NCBI GenBank assembly: GCA_913057885.1
Contig: CAJXOI010000068.1
Span: forward strand, 1 to 5,611
Length of the DNA stretch: 5,611 nucleotides
Origin: an uncultured Micavibrio sp.
GTDB taxonomy: Bacteria; Pseudomonadota; Alphaproteobacteria; Micavibrionales; UBA1664
Direction: 5' to 3'
Position numbers and translations under genes: made by a program. Shown here piece after piece: positions 1 through 4,226 of the stretch (within the stretch, counting starts at the first letter, position 1; every line of letters starts with the position of its first letter). The notes beneath the pieces are model-generated. The model made no database searches and was not told where the DNA came from. It saw only the letters and a list, made by a program, of their open reading frames with translations.

Positions 1-470
1 TATTAGACTCCATAACGCGCCTTGGCCGCGCTTATAACACTGTTGTGCCGTCATCTGGTAAGGTTTTGACAGGCGGTGTAGACGCCAACGCCCTACAACG
101 TCCCAAACGGTTTTTTGGTGCTGCCAGAAATATTGAGCAAGGTGGATCATTAACGATTATTGCTACTGCGTTGATTGATACCGGGTCACGCATGGACGAA
201 GTGATTTTCGAAGAATTTAAAGGAACGGGCAATGCCGAGATTGTTCTGGATCGTAAAATCGCTGATAAACGCGTGTATCCAGCGATTGATATTCAAAAAT
301 CGGGAACGCGGAAAGAGGATCTTTTGGTTGATCCGGCAACATTACAAAAAATGTGGATTTTACGTCGTATTTTAAACCCCATGGGCACCATTGATGCGAT
401 TGAATTTTTGATAGGAAAATTAAAGTCGACCAAAAATAATGACGAGTTTTTCCAGTCTATGAATCAATAA
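1..470 (+). CDS. rho: Transcription termination factor Rho, C-terminal part (5' truncated)
   Basis: Rho is the hexameric RNA-dependent ATPase/helicase that ends transcription of untranslated RNA in the cytoplasm. The window enters it in frame at base 3 and gives the last 155 residues, nearly colinear with the E. coli protein from the Walker B region onward: LDSITR (Walker B aspartate), then [16 protein letters not shown] (Q-loop region), [39 protein letters not shown] (R-loop region) and SGTRKEDLL, which holds the position of the arginine finger of the family. The end, [24 protein letters not shown], is also typical. A GTG at base 45 is internal (a Val of the conserved NTVVPSSG stretch), not a start. 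No clear intrinsic terminator follows the TAA, and an AT-rich 61-bp gap separates it from the next gene. Rho next to mnmE/mnmG is a common alphaproteobacterial order, here interrupted by two extra genes. The identification is certain; the N-terminal RNA-binding domain lies outside the window. Confidence 0.98.
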   Translation, partial: LDSITRLGRAYNTVVPSSGKVLTGGVDANALQRPKRFFGAARNIEQGGSLTIIATALIDTGSRMDEVIFEEFKGTGNAEIVLDRKIADKRVYPAIDIQKSGTRKEDLLVDPATLQKMWILRRILNPMGTIDAIEFLIGKLKSTKNNDEFFQSMNQ

Positions 471-471
471 A
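459..471 (+). repeat. 13-bp direct repeat, left copy (over the rho stop)
   Basis: ATGAATCAATAAA encodes the last residues of Rho (Met-Asn-Gln-stop) plus one base. An identical 13-mer lies at 964-976, just beyond the GNAT gene. The bases outside the match differ on both sides, so the repeat is exactly 13 bp. The pair brackets the GNAT gene and its leader, as expected from an insertion or duplication. A random 13-bp AT-rich repeat somewhere in a window this size is not very unlikely, so the meaning rests on the placement. Confidence 0.6.
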
Positions 472-476
472 TCTAT

Positions 477-508
477 TTGACAATAATATGTTACTCCTTA
501 TTGATAAA
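477..508 (+). promoter_or_regulatory. Possible sigma70-type promoter for the GNAT gene
   Basis: A perfect -35 hexamer TTGACA lies at 477-482, in the rho-GNAT gap. The best -10 candidate at a usable distance is GATAAA (503-508, four of six matches) with a long 20-bp spacer. An alternative, AATAAT (482-487, five of six), has no convincing -35. The hexamer and its position are seen; promoter activity is inferred, and the poor spacing keeps confidence low. Confidence 0.3.
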
Positions 509-523
509 ATAAATAACTAGGAG
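494..523 (+). promoter_or_regulatory. Possible hairpin covering the GNAT ribosome binding site
   Basis: CTCC (494-497) can pair with GGAG (520-523), and TTATT (498-502) with AATAA (512-516), leaving a 9-nt loop and a 3-nt bulge (517-519). The 3' arm contains most of the Shine-Dalgarno sequence AGGAG (519-523), which is 8 nt before the ATG at 532. RNA reading through from rho could fold this way and hide the site, while RNA started near base 515 could not. The complementarity is seen; a regulatory role is inference, and the A/U part of the stem is weak. Confidence 0.3.
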
Positions 524-531
524 AATCTATT

Positions 532-960
532 ATGTCGTCTCAGATTGATATTCAACAAACAGAAGGCCATGATTGGTCAATAGGTGATAAATTAACCGCA
601 TTTACACGTGAAACAACGCCTTTTGATTATGATCCGTTGCATTATGTTTTTAACATGTGTGTTGATGGCCAGGTCGTTGCAGAAGCGAGTGTTGAAAAGT
701 TATGGGGTGGTTTGGATGTCGCCCTTTTTCACGTTGAAAAAGAACACCGTGGAAAAGGCTATGGTCAAAAACTAATGTCTGCGATTCAAGATTTTGCCAA
801 AGAACATGATTGTCGTTCAATAAGATTGAATACGCCAAGTTTTCAGGGCAAGGGTTTCTATGAGAAATGCGGTTTTGAGCTTGCAGCGGAACTTCCAACA
901 AATCTGGTCGTCAATGGGGAACAAGTAACTCACTGCATCTATACTAAAACCCTTGGTTAA
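532..960 (+). CDS. GNAT family N-acetyltransferase
   Basis: This 142-residue protein is a single-domain GCN5-related acetyltransferase, expected to move an acetyl group from acetyl-CoA to an amine; its substrate cannot be told from sequence. The acetyl-CoA pyrophosphate loop is visible as VEKEHRGKGYGQKL, with the R-x-x-G-x-G signature at R73-G78, preceded by the beta strand LDVALFHV. The second hallmark is GKGFYEKCGFE (residues 106-116), where Tyr110 is at the usual place of the general acid. The length is normal for a complete small GNAT. The start is set by AGGAG at 519-523, 8 nt before the ATG. It has no functional link to rho. By hand count about 40% of bases 541-960 are G or C, against about 49% in a 180-base sample of mnmE, and the gene lies between 13-bp direct repeats; both fit acquisition by transfer. 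It faces the next gene tail to tail with 8 bases between them. The family is sure, the role unknown. Confidence 0.9.
   Translation: MSSQIDIQQTEGHDWSIGDKLTAFTRETTPFDYDPLHYVFNMCVDGQVVAEASVEKLWGGLDVALFHVEKEHRGKGYGQKLMSAIQDFAKEHDCRSIRLNTPSFQGKGFYEKCGFELAAELPTNLVVNGEQVTHCIYTKTLG
600..615. promoter_or_regulatory. Degenerate parS-like site inside the GNAT gene
   Basis: ATTTACACGTGAAACA matches the parS consensus at 13 of 16 positions: the central CACGTG and the whole right half agree, with three mismatches in the left half. It is read as Thr-Arg-Glu-Thr (residues 25-28), in the same phase as the two perfect sites, which both encode Val-Ser-Arg-Glu-Thr. It could be a weak ParB site, or chance similarity through a common dipeptide codon pair. 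Confidence 0.25.
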
Positions 961-963
961 ATA

Positions 964-976
964 ATGAATCAATAAA
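964..976 (+). repeat. 13-bp direct repeat, right copy
   Basis: ATGAATCAATAAA is identical to 459-471 at the end of rho. It begins 3 bases after the GNAT stop codon and runs through the TGA stop of the leftward zinc-protein gene (969-971, minus strand). Between the two copies lie 492 bp holding only the GNAT gene and its leader. If the pair arose by insertion, the present 3' end of the zinc-protein gene was also touched by that event. Confidence 0.6.
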
Positions 977-2555
977 GCCCGAAAAACCGTCCTCCGATAA
1001 ATCCGCCTGCCAGCACAATATTTCCAATAAGGGCATAAAGCCCTGCGGTCCCCAATGGTGGAATTTTGGTTGATTGGATGCCAATAGCGTTCATTGTCTT
1101 GCGAAGTGTAAAAATGCCTGCGCCTTTTATTATTAAAATTGTTACGACCAGACCCAAAAGCAGCGGCAAGCCATCAAACATAATGTTCGCGGGCGACGGT
1201 TGTGATTTTACGATGGTTTCCCCCATTCCTGCAAAAAACCATTGATAATGCAAAGCGGTTGAGGCGACCAACCCTATACCCAATCCAATATAACGTGGGC
1301 GGCGGGTGATGCGTTTTTTGGCCGAGTGGCATCCTTTGACCAAATCTTGTAAGGCTTGTTTACCTAGCCCAAGCTTATAAAGCTTATGAATTTCGCGGGC
1401 GACGTTTTTTATTTTGTTTTTTGACAGCGCTTTCATTGTTTCACGTGAAACACGATACTCGCAGGCTTGTTTCAGTAGGCCTGCGACATACCCTTCGCCA
1501 TTTGCCGCCTTTTTTATCAGCTCAAGCGGTTCGTCCAATAACACGTCCATGAACGGGTCGCATGTGCAGACCGCGCCTTTATATCCGGCAAAGGCAATGT
1601 CATATCCCTTGCCGTTCACGGTGAAATTAGCCACCGCCCAAGGCATGGTTGCATGATAATACACCGTTCGCGGCCGCTCATCCGCAGGGGCATCTTGATA
1701 ATAGGCAAGGCCATCATCATCGTCTTCTGCGGGCGGTTCGGTTACATTGAATTTAATATGCCCTCCCTTGGCCAAAGTCATGGCACCTATTTTATTGGCA
1801 AATGTTTTGGGGTCGTAATCCATTTCCTGCAGGTGAATATCGGATGAGATTTTTGCCGTTGGTGTAACGGTGTAAATGGTCGAATTGACGCCTTCGCCGC
1901 TACAAGTATTACAAACGATATATCCCTTAGTTTGGCATGTGGTGCATGGAACTGTTTGTTGGCCGCGACATTCTGGACAAAATATTTCTCTGCGGCCCTG
2001 GCACATGGGGCACACTTGTTTTTGATCTCCGTTAATAATTTCGCCGATTCCATTGCACTGCGTGCATTGAATCATCCCCCTTGCAAAACACAATTGGCAT
2101 TGCGCATGCCCCTGTCCGCGGCAGATATTGCACACTGATTTCCCCTGACCACTGCAGGTTCCACATGGTGTTTGTTCTGTATAAATTTTTTTGGCCTGAT
2201 CGAGGGGAATAATTTCATTTTCGGCGCCAAACCCCTGCAGCGGAAGGGATTCAATTTTTGTCTTTATCGCTTCTTTTAAACTGTCTTGATCCTCAAGCTC
2301 CGCCATATAGGATTGGATTTTACTTTGGACTTTGCCTTTCTCAACAATTTCGCCCTGACTCTTTTTGCCCGGCAGCTGCTTTTGATCGACCTGAATGTCA
2401 ATTTCAAAGCGCGATTGTGCCGTAAATTCCCCCATTCCCTGGCGAAGAATTTCAAGTGTTGTTTCTTTAGGCTCCGCGCCGTTGCCACTAATTTGTTTGC
2501 GGATACGTGATTGTGCCTTTTGAATGAATTCGTTTGGATAGCGATACTCGGACAT
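969..2555 (-). CDS. Membrane-anchored protein with eight DnaJ-type CxxC zinc motifs, no J domain
   Basis: I do not recognise this 528-residue protein as a named family. Residues 1-125 are charged and partly helical, with no signal peptide. Residues 131-218 hold eight CxxC motifs, beginning at C131, C142, C153, C164, C182, C193, C204 and C215, several as CxGxG as in the DnaJ cysteine-rich domain. There is no HPD motif or J domain, so it is not DnaJ. A middle region (about 225-400) has an acidic run near 277-281 and a CTC at 330-332. A basic cluster (413-421) precedes three predicted membrane segments, about 423-443, 464-485 and 501-523. The positive-inside rule places the zinc region in the cytoplasm. 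A protein-binding or quality-control role at the inner membrane is inference. No Shine-Dalgarno precedes the ATG at 2555, but a TATAGT -10 box ends 6 nt before it, so the mRNA may be leaderless. The next in-frame Met is residue 41. A perfect parS site lies within the gene, at codons 369-373. It is transcribed away from mnmE and interrupts the usual rho-mnmE order. Confidence 0.85.
   Translation of the reverse strand: MSEYRYPNEFIQKAQSRIRKQISGNGAEPKETTLEILRQGMGEFTAQSRFEIDIQVDQKQLPGKKSQGEIVEKGKVQSKIQSYMAELEDQDSLKEAIKTKIESLPLQGFGAENEIIPLDQAKKIYTEQTPCGTCSGQGKSVCNICRGQGHAQCQLCFARGMIQCTQCNGIGEIINGDQKQVCPMCQGRREIFCPECRGQQTVPCTTCQTKGYIVCNTCSGEGVNSTIYTVTPTAKISSDIHLQEMDYDPKTFANKIGAMTLAKGGHIKFNVTEPPAEDDDDGLAYYQDAPADERPRTVYYHATMPWAVANFTVNGKGYDIAFAGYKGAVCTCDPFMDVLLDEPLELIKKAANGEGYVAGLLKQACEYRVSRETMKALSKNKIKNVAREIHKLYKLGLGKQALQDLVKGCHSAKKRITRRPRYIGLGIGLVASTALHYQWFFAGMGETIVKSQPSPANIMFDGLPLLLGLVVTILIIKGAGIFTLRKTMNAIGIQSTKIPPLGTAGLYALIGNIVLAGGFIGGRFFGLY
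1437..1452. promoter_or_regulatory. parS: parS centromere site (perfect), inside the zinc-protein gene
   Basis: TGTTTCACGTGAAACA is the exact 16-bp palindromic parS consensus bound by chromosomal ParB/Spo0J proteins. ParB loads here, spreads as a CTP-dependent clamp, and ParA moves the origin region during segregation. On the minus strand it is read as Val-Ser-Arg-Glu-Thr (residues 369-373). A perfect 16-mer is not expected by chance in 5.6 kb, and a second perfect copy lies 2,498 bp to the right. Its position inside a coding sequence is not unusual; B. subtilis has a parS within spo0J. Confidence 0.95.
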
Positions 2556-2561
2556 GCTATG

Positions 2562-2567
2562 ACTATA
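2562..2567 (-). promoter_or_regulatory. Candidate -10 box for the leftward zinc-protein gene
   Basis: On the minus strand the hexamer is TATAGT (five of six matches to TATAAT). Six bases separate it from the ATG at 2555, so transcription would begin at or next to the start codon, which fits the lack of a Shine-Dalgarno. The -35 at 17-bp spacing is TTTCTT (2585-2590), a poor match. It overlaps the rightward -10 at 2564-2569. Confidence 0.4.
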
Positions 2568-2569
2568 AT
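2564..2569 (+). promoter_or_regulatory. Candidate -10 box for the DUF6489-like gene and mnmE
   Basis: This is a perfect TATAAT in the 48-bp divergent region. A start about 7 nt downstream (near 2576) would leave a leader of about 28 nt carrying the Shine-Dalgarno-like AGAAAGG at 2586-2592. No good -35 is visible at 16-18 bp (the region around 2541 reads GCGATA), so it may need an activator or a lineage-specific -35. Confidence 0.45.
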
Positions 2570-2603
2570 GTCATTCAAATATGAAAGAAAGGTTATTACA
2601 AAG

Positions 2604-2831
2604 ATGAAATTTACCGTGAATGTTGACTGTACCCCAGAGGAGGCGCGTCGTTTTTTCGGCCTGCCCGACGTAGATCAAATGAATGAGGCGATGACAGAAA
2701 ATATGAAGATGTGGGCACCGCAAAATATGCAACAGTTTCAAGAGCTTCAACAAATGATTTGGGATCAAATGGGCGCAGCCATGACCATGGGCAATCCGCC
2801 CGAAGAAAAGGTTAAGAAAACAAAAACATAG
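2604..2831 (+). CDS. Small acidic protein, DUF6489-like, upstream of mnmE
   Basis: This 75-residue cytoplasmic protein of unknown function begins MKFTVNVDCTPEEARRFFGLPDV. That opening (short beta strand, D/E-CTPEEAR, F-GLPDV) resembles the DUF6489 family, which I recall from sphingomonads and other alphaproteobacteria. The remainder is a Met- and Gln-rich, probably amphipathic helix (about residues 25-60) with a lysine-rich tail, suggesting a helical or oligomeric adaptor rather than an enzyme. I chose the ATG at 2604 because the conserved-looking N-terminus starts there and AGAAAGG (2586-2592) lies 11 nt upstream. In-frame ATGs at 2559 and 2571 exist but would add residues unlike the family and overlap or crowd the promoter. 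The TAG stop abuts the ATG of mnmE with no gap, so the two are almost certainly cotranscribed and translationally coupled. A link to tRNA modification is only suggested by this position. The gene is convincing; the family name is from memory. Confidence 0.8.
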   Translation: MKFTVNVDCTPEEARRFFGLPDVDQMNEAMTENMKMWAPQNMQQFQELQQMIWDQMGAAMTMGNPPEEKVKKTKT

Positions 2832-4181
2832 ATGGTTGATACGATATACGCACTTGCTTCGGCTCAAGGCCGCGCCGGTATCGCCATTGTTCGTGTTTCG
2901 GGACCACAGGCGTTTGAATCGTTGTCCCAGTTATCATCTGATAATTTCCCGTCGCGACAGGCGGTTTTGACGCAGCTTATAAGCCCCGCAGATGGGTCTT
3001 TGATTGATGAATGCATTGTCATTGCCTTTCATCCGCCACGCTCTTATACGGGCGAAAAAACGGTTGAATATAATATCCATGGCGGCAAGGCCGTGCGTGA
3101 CAGCTTGCTCAATGCCCTATCAAAAATGGATGGACATCGCTTGGCTGAACCCGGCGAATTTACGCGCCGCGCCTTTGAAAATGGTAATCTGGATCTAACC
3201 CAGGCCGAGGCTGTGGCGGATTTAATCCATGCCGAGACCGAGGCGCAAAAACAGCTGGCCCTCTCGCAAATGAGGGGAGATTTATCCAATCTCTATCACT
3301 CATGGGCAGATCAATTGGTAAGGGCGCTGGCCTATGCCGAGGCGCAAATTGATTTTTCGGAAGAGGACTTACCCGAAGACGAAGTGAAGGCGCAAATTCA
3401 TCCTGTGCTTAAATCTGTTTTAAAAGAAATGGATGATCATCTGAATGATGGTAATCGCGGCGAAATTTTGCGGGAGGGAGTCAAGATTGCGATTATCGGC
3501 GCCCCGAATGCGGGAAAGTCATCTTTGATCAATGTGCTGGCCAAACGCGACGTTGCGATCGTATCCGAAACGGCGGGGACCACGCGTGATGTGTTGGAGG
3601 TGCATCTGGATCTCAATGGTTACCCGGTCACGCTTTATGATACGGCCGGGTTGCGTGGCGATACGGCTGATGTTATTGAACAAGAGGGCATTAAGCGCGC
3701 CCAATCAAAGGCTAAAGAAGCCGCCCTTAAAATTTTATTATTTGATGGCACAAAAGAGATGGATCAAGAGACATTATCTTTTGTTGATGATCGATCGATT
3801 GTTGTAGCGAATAAAATGGATATTCAATCGTCATTACGAGGGGTTGAAAACGACGAAGCAATCCAGAGTGTAGTGCATAATAAGCTTTCAATCTCCTGTC
3901 ACACAGGCGAGGGCCTGAATGGCCTTATCGACCTTGTTTCACGTGAAACATCAAAAATTTTTGATGATATTCAATCATCGCCATCTTTAACGCGATGCCG
4001 ACATCGCGAGGCGCTTTTACTCTCCAAAGAACACATTGATCGGGCCCTTAAAGGGGCATCCCCGGATTTAATAGCCGAAGATATCCGTCTTGGGGTCAGG
4101 GCGATTGGTAAAATTACGGGGCGCATCGATGTTGAAGATTTGCTCGATATTATCTTTCGTGATTTTTGTATTGGGAAATAG
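2832..4181 (+). CDS. mnmE: tRNA uridine-5-carboxymethylaminomethyl(34) synthesis GTPase MnmE
   Basis: MnmE (TrmE) is a potassium-activated, dimerising GTPase that acts with MnmG to install (carboxymethyl)aminomethyl groups on wobble U34 of certain tRNAs, using a folate one-carbon unit. At 449 residues it is full length (E. coli 454). The N-terminal folate-binding domain opens with DTIYALASAQGRAGIAIVRVSG; the helical domain carries PGEFTRRAFENGNLDLTQAEAVADLI. The G domain shows G1 GAPNAGKSS (223-231, with Asn226 as the potassium ligand of the family), G2 GTTRD (249-253), G3 DTAGLR (270-275) and G4 NKMD (327-330). Glu283 probably matches the catalytic Glu282 of E. coli. The C-terminus FCIGK (445-449) keeps the conserved cysteine. 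The ATG directly follows the TAG of the preceding gene, and the upstream purine stretch is only a weak Shine-Dalgarno, so coupling is likely. A perfect parS site is built into codons 369-373, in the variable stretch between the G domain and the last helices. mnmG, its partner, follows after 45 bp. Confidence 0.98.
   Translation: MVDTIYALASAQGRAGIAIVRVSGPQAFESLSQLSSDNFPSRQAVLTQLISPADGSLIDECIVIAFHPPRSYTGEKTVEYNIHGGKAVRDSLLNALSKMDGHRLAEPGEFTRRAFENGNLDLTQAEAVADLIHAETEAQKQLALSQMRGDLSNLYHSWADQLVRALAYAEAQIDFSEEDLPEDEVKAQIHPVLKSVLKEMDDHLNDGNRGEILREGVKIAIIGAPNAGKSSLINVLAKRDVAIVSETAGTTRDVLEVHLDLNGYPVTLYDTAGLRGDTADVIEQEGIKRAQSKAKEAALKILLFDGTKEMDQETLSFVDDRSIVVANKMDIQSSLRGVENDEAIQSVVHNKLSISCHTGEGLNGLIDLVSRETSKIFDDIQSSPSLTRCRHREALLLSKEHIDRALKGASPDLIAEDIRLGVRAIGKITGRIDVEDLLDIIFRDFCIGK
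3935..3950. promoter_or_regulatory. parS: parS centromere site (perfect), inside mnmE
   Basis: This is a second exact TGTTTCACGTGAAACA, 2,498 bp from the first. It is read in mnmE as Val-Ser-Arg-Glu-Thr (369-373), in a helix linking the G domain to the C-terminal helices where the protein varies between species, so the DNA site could be held without harming the enzyme. With the copy at 1437-1452 it marks this as an origin-proximal ParB loading zone; parA and parB are expected further right. Confidence 0.96.
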
Positions 4182-4190
4182 CCGAATTTC

Positions 4191-4220
4191 TTGATTTTCA
4201 GAGCTCTCATCTGCTATAAA
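4191..4220 (+). promoter_or_regulatory. Promoter immediately upstream of mnmG (possible leaderless start)
   Basis: TTGATT (4191-4196) and TATAAA (4215-4220) are separated by 18 bp, matching the sigma70 consensus at four and five of six positions. The -10 box ends 6 nt before the mnmG ATG, so the expected first transcribed base is at or next to the A of the start codon. The six bases between them are all C and offer no Shine-Dalgarno. It would give mnmG its own transcript besides readthrough from mnmE. Confidence 0.55.
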
Positions 4221-4226
4221 CCCCCC

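Noticed and set aside
650..901. Minus-strand open frame inside the GNAT gene
   Set aside because: It is the antisense shadow of a clear GNAT domain, without a ribosome binding site or any recognisable motif.
1615..1625. Palindrome TTCACGGTGAA resembling parS
   Set aside because: The two halves are separated by an extra base, so the CACGTG core is broken and the flanks do not match; ParB is not expected to bind.
1902..2165. Calling the cysteine-rich protein DnaJ
   Set aside because: There is no J domain or HPD motif, there are eight rather than four CxxC motifs, and the protein ends in membrane segments; only the zinc region resembles DnaJ.
2511..2603. Upstream in-frame start positions for the small gene before mnmE (to 106 residues)
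   Set aside because: They would overlap the start of the divergent gene and its -10 boxes, and add residues unlike the family N-terminus; the ATG at 2604 has its own upstream AGAAAGG.
4173..4200. Terminator-like stem (GAAAT/ATTTC) followed by GATTTT after mnmE
   Set aside because: The stem has only five A/T-rich pairs plus G-T pairs, and no real U run follows; it is too weak to call an intrinsic terminator.
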